This document shows, in pieces, positions 1 to 6,674 of a stretch of DNA of 15,352 nt. The notes beneath the pieces were generated by a model. It worked only from the letters and a program-made list of their open reading frames with translations. It ran no database searches and was not told where the DNA came from. The position numbers and the translations under genes were made by a program. Every line of letters starts with the position of its first letter. The stretch's first letter is position 1. Location: contig VXRI01000154.1 in assembly GCA_009838595.1 (NCBI GenBank), positions 1 through 15,352 of the forward strand, in the 5' to 3' direction. The stretch comes from Chloroflexota bacterium (GTDB lineage: Bacteria; Chloroflexota; Dehalococcoidia; Lucifugimonadales; JADFKI01).

Positions 1-91
1 CAGGAACGTCACCCCGTACTTGATACGGAACGGGAATCCGGAAATTGGCTGTAATCGGCCTCAATGTGCGCTTTCATCGACCGTTTTCTGA

Positions 92-111
92 TTTCCTGCT
101 TTCGTAGGAAA
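92..111. repeat. Short palindromic repeat (hairpin, copy 1)
   Basis: Bases 92-99 pair with 104-111 (8 pairs, one G-T wobble) around a 4-base loop. The 18 inner bases match the hairpin at 7891-7908 at 16 positions, so the two are copies of one small dispersed element. No gene is visible in 1-223 apart from the possible promoter at 166-192. Confidence 0.5.
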
Positions 112-165
112 GACGAGAACGAAGTTACGCATGATTTGTGAAATCTGTTATTCATTAGAAAGCGG

Positions 166-192
166 TTGAAGGAAGAGCGTCCTTGGTATAAC
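166..192 (+). promoter_or_regulatory. Possible sigma-70-type promoter for the small protein at 224
   Basis: A TTGAAG box (166-171) and a TATAAC box (187-192) are separated by 15 bases, slightly short of the usual 16-18. Transcription would start near 199, leaving a leader of about 25 bases. Both boxes resemble the consensus, but the spacing lowers confidence. Confidence 0.33.
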
Positions 193-223
193 GTGCACAG
201 TCCAAATCTATAGGAGCAATAGA

Positions 224-502
224 ATGACGATAGTTACAGACCAACTTATCCCCTTATGCGTTGACCAACAGTTTGGGCATGAATGGGAGGTGGAAAGTAC
301 CAATCTCAACAATGATGAACCTTCACGTATGTACAGGTGCGCCAACTGTAAGTCCAGTATGGAAGCGATACTAGCACTCTATGGAGTTACGACTTACTAT
401 TACGATGCCGACGACAACGAGATGCCCTACATCGATGTTGATGATGTGCCCTTCGTGGATGCGGAGGCATCTCTGCCAATCTTGATCAGTCTCAAGAAGT
501 AA
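224..502 (+). CDS. Small acidic protein with possible zinc site, unknown function
   Basis: This 92-residue protein is not recognised. The start is firm: AGGAG at 212-216 lies 7 bases before the ATG. Cys12, His19, Cys39 and Cys42 could form one zinc site; the stretch HEWE followed by a YRCANC turn recalls small zinc-ribbon-like proteins common in bacteria and phages (inference from pattern). The second half is rich in Asp, Glu and Tyr, with many acidic residues between 61 and 82. There is no signal peptide or membrane segment. The gene is visibly richer in A+T than its neighbours, and is flanked by its own possible promoter and a very strong terminator whose stem begins inside the stop codon. 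It thus looks like a self-contained single-gene unit, possibly acquired. The reading frame is confident; the function is not. Confidence 0.7.
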   Translation: MTIVTDQLIPLCVDQQFGHEWEVESTNLNNDEPSRMYRCANCKSSMEAILALYGVTTYYYDADDNEMPYIDVDDVPFVDAEASLPILISLKK

Positions 503-538
503 AGGAAGGGGGCGCCCACCCGAGCGCCCCCTTCCTTT
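501..538. terminator. Perfect 15-bp hairpin, probable bidirectional terminator
   Basis: Bases 501-515 are the exact reverse complement of 524-538, with an 8-base loop. The stem is G+C rich inside and ends in AAA/TTT. It overlaps the stop codon of the plus-strand gene (500-502) and lies 55 bases past the end of oppF on the minus strand, so it can stop both converging transcripts. The U tract is short, only the TTT at the stem end plus scattered T, in both directions. Confidence 0.8.
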
Positions 539-593
539 GCCAACAGGCATTAAGCACAGCTGACACTAGCCATATCTCGCATGCCCGCGCGAA

Positions 594-1619
594 CTACACC
601 GCCACGTCATAACCATCTACGCGGATGCAGGATACCCAGTGCCCGGGCGTTACTTCGCGCAGTTCGGGGACTTCTAGCTGGCAGTCGCCTATCATGTCCG
701 GGCAGCGTGTGTGGAATACGCAACCGGACGGCGGATTCATCGGGCTGGGCACATCGCCCGTCAGGATGATGCGCTCGCGTGTCTGCTCAACGACCGGGTC
801 GGGAATCGGCACGGCTGACAACAGCGCCCTTGTGTACGGGTGCATCGGGTTTTCGTATAGCTCGTTGCGGTCGGCTATTTCCACAATGTGCCCGAGATAC
901 ATCACCGCGATGCGGTCGCTGATGTGCCGCACAACGGACAGGTCGTGCGCGATGAACAAGTAAGTCAGCCCAAACTGGTCTTGCAGGTCTTCGAGCAGGT
1001 TGATTACCTGCGCCTGAATGGACACGTCGAGCGCGGATACCGGCTCGTCACAGACGATGAAGCTAGGGTTGACCGCAAGCGCGCGCGCGATGCCGATGCG
1101 CTGGCGCTGTCCACCGCTGAACTCGTGCGGGTAGCGGTCTGCCATGTACGGGTTCAGCCCTACCGTTTGCAGCAGCTCGGTAACGCGGTCGCGGTACTCC
1201 TGCTTGGAAGATGTTAATTTGTGCACGATGAGCGGCTCGCCAACGATATCGCCGCAGGTCATGCGCGGGTTAAGCGATCCATACGGGTCCTGGAAAATGA
1301 CCTGCACCTTGCGGCGCATCTCTCGCATCGCCCTGCCGTCCAGTTCGTTCAGGTCTTCGCCTTCGAAGATGATGTCGCCTTCGGTCGGCTTGTACAACTG
1401 CAGGATGCAGCGTCCTGTCGTGGTCTTGCCGCAGCCGCTTTCGCCTACCAATCCCAGCGTTTCGCCTTTGCGGATGAAGAAGCTCACATTGTCCACAGCT
1501 TTCACATCGGCAATCTTTCGCTGGAAGAATATGCCTGAAGTTACCGGGAAGTACATCTTCAGATTTCGCACTTCCAGCAGGACATCATTGTCTTGGCCGT
1601 TATCGATGTATGTCGTCAT
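594..1619 (-). CDS. oppF: Oligopeptide/dipeptide ABC transporter ATPase (OppF/DppF type)
   Basis: One of the two ATPases that power import of short peptides or similar solutes from the cytoplasmic face of the membrane. The 341-residue protein has the normal family length. Visible motifs: Walker A GESGCGKT at 59-66, Q-loop Gln110, signature FSGGQRQR at 167-174, Walker B with DEP at 191-193, D-loop SALD, and switch His225. The C-terminal oligopeptide-type extension ([14 protein letters not shown]) and the late cysteines (FHTRCPD, later CQLE and WVSC) are typical of Opp/Dpp ATPases and absent from other ABC ATPases. The ATG is supported by GGGAG at 1626-1630. It follows oppD by 15 bases, so the two are one operon. 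The partner permeases and binding protein are not in the window. OppF rather than DppF, or a nickel or glutathione importer subunit, cannot be decided from sequence. Confidence 0.93.
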   Translation of the reverse strand: MTTYIDNGQDNDVLLEVRNLKMYFPVTSGIFFQRKIADVKAVDNVSFFIRKGETLGLVGESGCGKTTTGRCILQLYKPTEGDIIFEGEDLNELDGRAMREMRRKVQVIFQDPYGSLNPRMTCGDIVGEPLIVHKLTSSKQEYRDRVTELLQTVGLNPYMADRYPHEFSGGQRQRIGIARALAVNPSFIVCDEPVSALDVSIQAQVINLLEDLQDQFGLTYLFIAHDLSVVRHISDRIAVMYLGHIVEIADRNELYENPMHPYTRALLSAVPIPDPVVEQTRERIILTGDVPSPMNPPSGCVFHTRCPDMIGDCQLEVPELREVTPGHWVSCIRVDGYDVAV

Positions 1620-1634
1620 CAGACTCTCCCAAAG

Positions 1635-2624
1635 TTAGGCGTGCGCTAGTTGGCTCAACTCATGCGCGCGCCAGCAAGACGCCTCATGCCCCGATTCGAC
1701 TTCGGCGAGTGTGGGCGCTTCTTCCAGGCACTTGTCGTAGGCGTACCGGCAGCGAGGCGCGAACGAGCAACCCTGCGGCATGTTCACGAGGTTAGGCGGC
1801 AGACCTTCGATAGCTTCCAATCGGGCGCGCTCCGCTTCGTCGAGGCGCGGCACAGACGCCAGCAATCCCATCGTGTAGGGATGGTGCGGGTTGTGATATA
1901 TCTCGCTCGCCTTTCCGGTCTCGATAATCTTGCCCGCGTACATCACATTAACGCGGTCGGCATAGCGTGCGACAACGCCGAGGTTGTGCGTGATGATTAT
2001 CATCGCCGTGCCGAACTGCGCGGCGAGGTCCTGCATAAGCTCAAGAATCTGCGCCTGAATGGTAACATCCAGCGCGGTCGTGGGCTCGTCAGCGATGATG
2101 AGACGCGGATTGCAGCTCAGCGCCATTGCTATCATCACACGTTGTCGCATACCGCCGCTGAACTGGTGCGGGTAATCCTTCAGCCGGTTTTCGGCGTCCG
2201 GTATGCCTACCAGTTGCAACAACTCGGCAGCGCGCGTCCTAGACTGCTCTTTCGTCATGCCCAAGTGCAGTTCCAGAGTCTCGGTGAGCTGTCTGCCGAT
2301 GGTCAGCACCGGGTTGAGCGATGTCATAGGCTCTTGGAAGACCATCGCGATTTTGTTGCCGCGCACATTCCGCATCTCGGAGTCGTCCATCAGCAGCAAG
2401 TCTTCCCCCTCAAAGACGACCTGCCCACCGACGGTTCTGCCCGGCGGGTTTGCCACGAGGCGCATGATGGATAGCGCGGTTACGCTTTTGCCGCAGCCGC
2501 TTTCGCCCACGACGCCCAGCACTTCGCCCTCTTCGACTTCGTAGCTCACGCCGTCAACCGCCTTAACTACGCCTTCCTGCGTGAAGAAGTAGGTAGCGAG
2601 GTCTCTTATTTCTAGTAGTGCCAT
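1635..2624 (-). CDS. oppD: Oligopeptide/dipeptide ABC transporter ATPase (OppD/DppD type)
   Basis: Partner ATPase of the gene just downstream; the two form the heterodimeric nucleotide-binding unit of a peptide-type importer. The protein has 329 residues from the chosen start. Motifs: Walker A GESGCGKS at 40-47, Q-loop Gln97 in VFQEP, signature QFSGGMRQR around 154-162, Walker B IIADEP at 176-181, ALD at 184-186, and switch His213. The tail carries the peptide-importer extension (HHPYTMGLL and a GCSFAPRC cysteine pair). The open frame reaches 2723, but the start at 2624 is preferred: GGGAG lies 8-12 bases upstream, family similarity begins at MALLEIRDL, and a promoter-like pair sits at 2695-2723 inside the longer version. 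No permease genes flank the pair; upstream lies an unrelated kinase-like gene. Confidence 0.93.
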   Translation of the reverse strand: MALLEIRDLATYFFTQEGVVKAVDGVSYEVEEGEVLGVVGESGCGKSVTALSIMRLVANPPGRTVGGQVVFEGEDLLLMDDSEMRNVRGNKIAMVFQEPMTSLNPVLTIGRQLTETLELHLGMTKEQSRTRAAELLQLVGIPDAENRLKDYPHQFSGGMRQRVMIAMALSCNPRLIIADEPTTALDVTIQAQILELMQDLAAQFGTAMIIITHNLGVVARYADRVNVMYAGKIIETGKASEIYHNPHHPYTMGLLASVPRLDEAERARLEAIEGLPPNLVNMPQGCSFAPRCRYAYDKCLEEAPTLAEVESGHEASCWRAHELSQLAHA

Positions 2625-2694
2625 AGGCTCGTCTCCCAAATGAGCTTTTAGCGCCGCCGCCCCTGCCGCGCTGTCTATCGCCCTGATGTGCGCT

Positions 2695-2723
2695 ATTCTA
2701 GCCAAAGGTTGCCATAAGCGCAA
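2695..2723 (-). promoter_or_regulatory. Probable promoter of oppD-oppF
   Basis: Read on the minus strand, TTGCGC (2723-2718) and TAGAAT (2700-2695) are separated by exactly 17 bases. Transcription would begin near 2688 and give a leader of about 64 bases before the ATG at 2624. This suggests that the ATPase pair is transcribed on its own rather than from the kinase-like gene upstream. Confidence 0.42.
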
Positions 2724-2794
2724 CTGCTGCCATTTATCCGTCCCGTCCGCCTATCCTGCTAACGGGATGGGCGGTGAATTGGCTAACGCCCGCG

Positions 2795-3511
2795 CTACTT
2801 CAACTCACCGGCGCGTAGCGCTTCCACCGCGTCCAGTATCATCTTGATGGCGTAATCTTGCGGTATATGGCTGGTGTTTATCACGAAGTGGAAAAACTCC
2901 GGCGCGTCCGGGTTTTCGATGTCGAAGAAGCGGTTGAAGAAGTACTGTCGCGCTTCGTCTCGGGCTGAAACCGTTCTTATCGCTTCGTCGATGCTGAGAT
3001 GTTCACGCTCTGCGATAGTTGCCGCGCGGTCTTCGATCTCCGCCTCAATGCCAACGCGCAACACATTCGATGTGTCCTTCAGGATGTAGTAGCAGCCGCG
3101 CCCGACCATCACGATGTTCTCGTCTGTCGCCATGTCGCTTATGGCGTGCTGCACGCCTTCGATGTACTTCTCGTCTTCGAGCTCGTGCCCGCGCGTAACG
3201 GTCGGTTCGGGCAGGTCTTCGTACTCTTCCGTCAGGAACGCCGCCACGCCCGGCCCGAAGTACGGGTCGCCGCCTGCGCCCGTAACTGCGGATCGTTCCA
3301 GCACGCGCTGCAAGAATCGGGTGAATCGTTCGCCGCGGGTTGGAGGTCGTTCTTCGCGCTGGTGTAATGCCTCTACGGTCGCGCCCACATGCCGAGCAAC
3401 ATTGGTCAAGATGAGCCGGTCAACATAGTCGGCTCCCATTTTTTCAGCAAGTATAGGCCCCATCGTTCTGGCGCCTGCACCCGCTAGTCCTCCTAACGCT
3501 ACAACCGTCAT
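2795..3511 (-). CDS. Cytidylate-kinase-like family protein
   Basis: A P-loop protein of 238 residues of the cytidylate-kinase-like family (Cytidylate_kin2 type), probably cytoplasmic. The N terminus has the family's modified loop, GGLAGAGARTMG at 7-18, in which Arg15 stands where ordinary kinases have Lys. Next come DYVDR (28-32), a charged segment of roughly 60 residues (about 50-110) that I do not recognise, the VGRGCYYILKD core, and a lid-like part with RDEARQYFFNRFF and the late FVINTS strand, as in CMP kinases. The ATG is firm: AGGAGGT lies 5 bases upstream. Members of this family are common beside genes of varied function and few have a tested substrate, so nucleotide kinase activity is inferred. 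The region upstream holds a cluster of TGTC repeats that could be regulatory. Confidence 0.8.
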   Translation of the reverse strand: MTVVALGGLAGAGARTMGPILAEKMGADYVDRLILTNVARHVGATVEALHQREERPPTRGERFTRFLQRVLERSAVTGAGGDPYFGPGVAAFLTEEYEDLPEPTVTRGHELEDEKYIEGVQHAISDMATDENIVMVGRGCYYILKDTSNVLRVGIEAEIEDRAATIAEREHLSIDEAIRTVSARDEARQYFFNRFFDIENPDAPEFFHFVINTSHIPQDYAIKMILDAVEALRAGELK

Positions 3512-3555
3512 GATGCACCTCCTATTGTCCTCCCAGTCATCGTCAATCCCTTTTG

Positions 3556-3666
3556 TGTCGCCGGCGTTCTGCGGCGGCTTTGTCCGTTGTCGTGCCTTGT
3601 CGTATATTTCCGCGTATGTTGTTACTGTCGCCGACCTGTTGTCTGCCCTCTGTCGGTCCCCTGTCG
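3556..3666. repeat. Cluster of TGTC(G/T/C) repeats upstream of the kinase-like gene
   Basis: TGTC occurs on the plus strand at 3556, 3581, 3588, 3598, 3626, 3640, 3651 and 3662, with another at 3526 nearer the gene. The last three are 11 bases apart, and 3588 to 3598 is 10 bases, close to one helical turn. Five of the eight are TGTCG. By chance a given 4-mer should appear less than once in this length. Read from the downstream gene these are GACA repeats. A phased protein-binding region is possible; no known operator is recognised. Confidence 0.45.
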
Positions 3667-3761
3667 GATAATTGGACGCCTATATTCTACGAAAAATGCA
3701 ACGTCCGCAAGGCTTAGTCCGCAGGACTTGCTTTTGGCAGCTTTCGCATTCGTTGAATATG

Positions 3762-4271
3762 CTATACTTCCGCGCCGCGCCAAACTGGATTAAACAGCGC
3801 CGGATGTCCTGCGCTGTCCGACAGCATAGCGAGCGTGTACCGGTATCGGTTCATTATGATGCCGCAACTCGCTTTGTATATGTGCATGCCGATTTCGGGT
3901 TCAAGTTCGCACAGTTCCATCAGCCGGACGCGCGGTATCACGAACGCGCTGACTTCTGTTACCGCCTCCGTCGTGGTAACGAGCAGTGGCGGCTCCATCA
4001 GTACAGCAATGGGGAATGTTTCGTGGCTGCGCACCGTTCGCACTACAACACTCGCATCCCGCGAGCCGACGCTTGCCGCAATCTCGCCTTCGCGGATGAT
4101 GAACATGCGCGCGCCGCGTTCGTCCTGCGTGCCTAGGGTTTCGCCGGGAGCGAATGTATGCTCTTCGCACAGCGACGCAATGCGGTCCAGATTGCGCTCG
4201 GACAAGCCGCTGAACATATCGACTTCGCGCAGGAAGTGCGAAATGTACCTGACATTAGTGCGATAGACCAT
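3762..4271 (-). CDS. Cyclic-nucleotide-binding-fold protein with degenerate pocket
   Basis: A single-domain protein of 169 residues resembling the sensor domain of CRP/FNR regulators. It shows the leading helices (FLREVDMFSGLSERNLDRI, about 13-31), the FAPGETL turn at 40-46, and the MFIIREGEIAASVG strand pair at 56-69. The phosphate-binding cassette is expected near 82-101. There HETFPIAVL replaces the usual Gly-Glu-x-Phe-Gly-Glu pattern, and the conserved Arg that grips the cyclic phosphate is missing (VTTTEA). It probably does not bind cAMP in the normal way. There is no DNA-binding helix-turn-helix after the domain, so it is not a standard transcription factor. A GTG start at 4304 is possible, but the ATG at 4271 has GGGAG 6 bases upstream and fits the fold better. 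Nothing nearby reveals a partner. Confidence 0.72.
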   Translation of the reverse strand: MVYRTNVRYISHFLREVDMFSGLSERNLDRIASLCEEHTFAPGETLGTQDERGARMFIIREGEIAASVGSRDASVVVRTVRSHETFPIAVLMEPPLLVTTTEAVTEVSAFVIPRVRLMELCELEPEIGMHIYKASCGIIMNRYRYTLAMLSDSAGHPALFNPVWRGAEV

Positions 4272-4422
4272 GTTATCTCCCTGCACAAGCTCCACGGCAA
4301 CCACAAAAGGTAGCCGCGTGTACCCAAAATCAAGCGGAAGTTGGAGACAGCAAATCAGTCGGTCTTGCGACCGTGTTCAGCGCACTGAACCACGAAGCAA
4401 CACCGTGTGTCTCCCTGTTCGC

Positions 4423-4452
4423 ATGATTGCAAACGGATACGCACTTTGTCAA
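4423..4452 (-). promoter_or_regulatory. Possible promoter of the cyclic-nucleotide-fold gene
   Basis: On the minus strand a perfect TTGACA (4452-4447) is followed after 18 bases by AATCAT (4428-4423), which matches the -10 consensus at four of six positions. The leader would be long, about 145 bases. The rest of the 4272-4567 gap shows only a small hairpin at 4360-4373 and no gene. Confidence 0.33.
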
Positions 4453-4567
4453 TTAAGCTCCATCGGGCTAACTAACAGGCGACTAACGGGATGGTACGGG
4501 CTATGTCCTTTCCCCCTAGAGCGAAGGTTAGGAAGGTGGGACAATATCGCACGCCAATCGCAGCAAT

Positions 4568-5032
4568 TTATGCCTGCGCTGCCGCTTCCGCCATCTCTCC
4601 GAGGTGCTCGTTCCAGTGCTGGACGATGGTCTCCAAGCGCTGCGCGCCGGTTGCCTCGCTGCCGTCGCCTCTAACGACCACGACCGCATTGATGTCTGGC
4701 ATCGCGCGCGCCGCCGAGGCAAGCCTCTCTTGCAGCTCCTCCATCTCTTCCACCAGCCATGCCACGGATACGCCGGACTTGCGTCCTACGGAGCGCGCGT
4801 TCATCTCGTCTGTGTCGGCGTAGATGCGATGCGGCCCTTCGCCGGACGCCGCCGTTTCCATGCCCTCTGCGGTTGCCGCGTGCCAGTAAATCCAGTGGCA
4901 AAGCACCTCGCGCGGCGTCCAGATGTCTATCTTCACCTCGGACTCGGCGTTGTCCTGCACATAGGCGATGCCCTTCGCCACCACCTCTTCCACTTCCGCT
5001 ATCAGATTATCGATGTTCACATCCGTCGTCAT
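4568..5032 (-). CDS. DinB/ClbS-like four-helix-bundle protein
   Basis: A 154-residue cytoplasmic protein of the DinB-like superfamily, closest in pattern to the ClbS/DfsB branch. It starts with a long helix (NLIAEVEEVVAKG), then a second helix with REVLCHWIYWHAATAEGM (41-58) carrying His46 and His51, an acidic middle helix (LVEEMEELQERLASAARAM, 93-111), and a last helix with QHWNEHLGEM (138-147) carrying His139 and His143. Histidines in these helices usually form the metal site of the superfamily. Known relatives include thiol-transferases and the colibactin self-resistance protein ClbS, but most members are untested, so no substrate is assigned. The frame reaches 5065. The start at 5032 is chosen because GGGAG lies about 8 bases upstream, inside the longer version. 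It stands alone between apt and the cyclic-nucleotide-fold gene. Confidence 0.75.
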   Translation of the reverse strand: MTTDVNIDNLIAEVEEVVAKGIAYVQDNAESEVKIDIWTPREVLCHWIYWHAATAEGMETAASGEGPHRIYADTDEMNARSVGRKSGVSVAWLVEEMEELQERLASAARAMPDINAVVVVRGDGSEATGAQRLETIVQHWNEHLGEMAEAAAQA

Positions 5033-5185
5033 GAGCACTCTCCCTTTCTTCTCTGCCAGCCGCATTTCGCGCGACAGTCGTTACTCGATTTCCCTTCTCG
5101 CTTTAGCCCGCCAGCAAGACCCTCAGGCGGGTGTCAGACTCTTCTCAATTGGCACATCAATCCGTCATCGCCAATTTGCCTGCTT

Positions 5186-5212
5186 GTCATTCCGAAACGC
5201 AGTGAGGAATCC
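5186..5212. repeat. Short palindromic repeat (GTCATTCC...GGAATCC)
   Basis: GTCATTCC (5186-5193) and GGAATCC (5206-5212) surround a 12-base loop, giving a 5-bp stem. The GTCATT start matches the elements at 7886 and 12150 and the end of the larger element near 5977. It looks like a fragment of a dispersed intergenic repeat family. The 5033-5257 gap holds no gene. Confidence 0.45.
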
Positions 5213-5257
5213 AAAATATCGGAACGCGCTCCACTTCGATTCTAAGTTTTCCTCAAT

Positions 5258-5776
5258 TTAAGAGTCATAAGTAATCAGCGATATAATATCCGCGCCGCTG
5301 AGATTATTTCTGCCGTCTAGGAAGGCAAGCTCTATGAGGAAGGCGTATCCGGCGATGATGCCACCGCACTCTCGCACCAATTCGGCGGTCGCGGATACGG
5401 TGCCGCCCGTCGCGAGCAGATCGTCCACTATCAGCGCGCGCTGTCCATTCGAAATCGCGTCTCTGTGAATCTGCAATGTGTCCGTGCCATATTCCAGGTC
5501 GTAGCTCGCGCTGAACTTTTGGTATGGCAGTTTGCCTTGCTTACGCACCGGCACGAGCGGCTTGCCCATGCTATATGCCATCGGCGCGGCGAGCAGAAAC
5601 CCGCGTGCCTCAACACTGACAATCACATCCGGCCTCAGCGGCTCGCAATGCTCATGCATGCGATCAACTGCGTATTGCAGCGCGTCCGCGTCTCCAAGCA
5701 GCGGCGTAATGTCCTTGAACGAAATGCCCTGCACAGGAAAGTCCTGAACCGTTCGTATGTAAGACTTGAGCTGCAT
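5258..5776 (-). CDS. apt: Adenine phosphoribosyltransferase
   Basis: Cytoplasmic purine-salvage enzyme that joins adenine and phosphoribosyl pyrophosphate to make AMP and pyrophosphate. Its 172 residues are the usual length for bacterial Apt. The N terminus has the Apt-specific FPVQGISFKDITPLL (13-27), then VSVEARGFLLAAP (53-65), the flexible-loop region around VRKQGKLPYQKF (77-88), and the phosphoribosyl-binding motif LIVDDLLATGGT (115-126). This order separates Apt from xanthine and orotate phosphoribosyltransferases. The ribosome-binding site is weak (GGTG about 8 bases before the ATG), but a good promoter pair lies upstream at 5819-5847, so the gene is probably transcribed by itself. No other purine gene is nearby. 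I see no missing key residue. Confidence 0.95.
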   Translation of the reverse strand: MQLKSYIRTVQDFPVQGISFKDITPLLGDADALQYAVDRMHEHCEPLRPDVIVSVEARGFLLAAPMAYSMGKPLVPVRKQGKLPYQKFSASYDLEYGTDTLQIHRDAISNGQRALIVDDLLATGGTVSATAELVRECGGIIAGYAFLIELAFLDGRNNLSGADIISLITYDS

Positions 5777-5818
5777 TCAGATTACACCATCGTTTAACGT
5801 ATGCCGAACTGCGTGTGA

Positions 5819-5847
5819 ATAATAATTCGCTATCATAATTCGGTCAA
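5819..5847 (-). promoter_or_regulatory. Probable sigma-70-type promoter of apt
   Basis: On the minus strand TTGACC (5847-5842) and TATTAT (5824-5819) are separated by exactly 17 bases, each matching the consensus at five of six positions. Transcription would start near 5812 and give a leader of about 36 bases. The promoter lies about 20 bases outside the inverted-repeat element at 5869-5994. Confidence 0.6.
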
Positions 5848-5868
5848 GTCAGGCACGGAGAAATTCGG

Positions 5869-5994
5869 GGTCTTTCTATTGTCACTCTGAACGAAGAGAA
5901 GGGTATAAAATCGCTGTGTGGAAACAAGCCTGTCCGTAGTCAACGCTTTTAGATTTCGAGCGAAGCGAGAAATGACATGAATAATCGAAAGACC
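5869..5994. mobile_element. MITE-like element with terminal inverted repeats
   Basis: GGTCTTTCTATT at 5869-5880 is matched at 11 of 12 positions by the reverse complement of 5983-5994. Just inside, GTCACTCTGAACGAAG (5881-5896) faces the reverse complement of the GAAGCGAGAAATGACA block ending at 5977, so the symmetry is nested and imperfect. The unit is 126 bp and has no coding capacity for a transposase. It sits between the apt promoter and the divergent gene at 6069. A small non-autonomous repeat or a family of intergenic palindromes both fit; no target-site duplication was found by eye. Confidence 0.5.
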
Positions 5995-6068
5995 TTGCGG
6001 AGAAGTTAACAGTATAGGACAGGCTGACAGGATTGATGATAGGATACGCTACCAAAGAAAGGATGCCC

Positions 6069-6674
6069 ATGAGATTACCGTTATGGCGCGGGTCTGCGAA
6101 GACGCGGCTGCGCTCTGACATCGACGAGCTGCGACGTGTATCCGCACTATTTGGCGATGACAACCTCGACGGCAGGCTGGGCGCGCTGTGGGCGGCGAGC
6201 TGCGACGGCGCGGCGGACATAACGGCGCAGCTCTTCGTGCAGAACTACGATGAAGGGATCGACTGGGGCTTAAAGCGCCACCGCAAGCGCCTGAACGGTG
6301 CGCGGCTCGCGGCGATTTACTGGTGGATGCTGCTGTACCAGCTTGTCCTGTTCCGCAACAGAGGCGTATCCGGCTACGACAGAGTGGCAGACTTCCACGC
6401 GCTCCGTGAGACTGCGGATGCGTTGATGGAGCATCTGGTAAATCTGCCGCACATCGGCGCAGTGAACCCCGGTCCGTGGCAGGAACACTGGCAGCGGCAA
6501 GTATCGTTAGAAGCGGCGCTAGGCATCTACAACGCCGTCATGGGCTTGCTTGCGATACGCCTAAACACAGAAGCGCGCGTAATGTCCGTTTCGCTATTCA
6601 CATCCACTACCGAGCGCCGCTTCAACACTATCACCGCGCCGGCTGCGCTCGACGCCGATACTAGCTCTTCTTGA
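6069..6674 (+). CDS. Hypothetical protein, unrecognised
   Basis: I do not recognise this protein of 201 residues. It begins with a basic stretch (MRLPLWRGSAKTRLRSD), then alternates charged helices with aromatic segments. The most hydrophobic stretch is about 80-95 (IYWWMLLYQLVLF), which is short for a membrane helix and may be a buried helix. Tryptophans are frequent (PGPWQEHWQRQ) and there is no signal peptide. The whole looks mainly helical. The frame opens at a TTG at 6033. The ATG at 6069 is preferred because GAAAGG ends 6 bases before it, whereas the earlier starts have the AGG too close. Its last 14 bases overlap the end of the converging monooxygenase gene, so the two transcripts may interfere. 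Codon use resembles that of the neighbours, supporting a real gene. Confidence 0.68.
   Translation: MRLPLWRGSAKTRLRSDIDELRRVSALFGDDNLDGRLGALWAASCDGAADITAQLFVQNYDEGIDWGLKRHRKRLNGARLAAIYWWMLLYQLVLFRNRGVSGYDRVADFHALRETADALMEHLVNLPHIGAVNPGPWQEHWQRQVSLEAALGIYNAVMGLLAIRLNTEARVMSVSLFTSTTERRFNTITAPAALDADTSSS

Noticed and set aside
1650..2474. Long plus-strand reading frame of 274 codons
   Set aside because: It lies wholly opposite oppD, has Arg/His-rich composition typical of the antisense of a GC-rich gene, and lacks a ribosome-binding site.
2738..2774. Hairpin after the kinase-like gene as a terminator
   Set aside because: The 11-bp stem pairs fully only on the plus strand (with two G-U pairs); on the minus-strand transcript it has two mismatches and is followed by only a weak T-rich stretch.
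3587..4136. Overlapping plus-strand frames of 68 and 154 codons
   Set aside because: They start in the repeat-rich gap and run antisense into the cyclic-nucleotide-fold gene; there is no ribosome-binding site or recognisable domain.
4360..4373. Hairpin CGGTC/GACCG in the gap at 4272-4567
   Set aside because: It is only 5 pairs, sits in the probable leader of the cyclic-nucleotide-fold gene, has no repeat copy, and is expected by chance.
5107..5131. CCCGCC/GGCGGG hairpin after apt as a terminator
   Set aside because: It has only 6 pairs, a 13-base loop and no U tract on the minus strand, and lies about 130 bases past the gene.
4604..5245. Plus-strand frame of 213 codons
   Set aside because: It is mostly antisense to the DinB-like gene, rich in Arg and His, and has no start signal.
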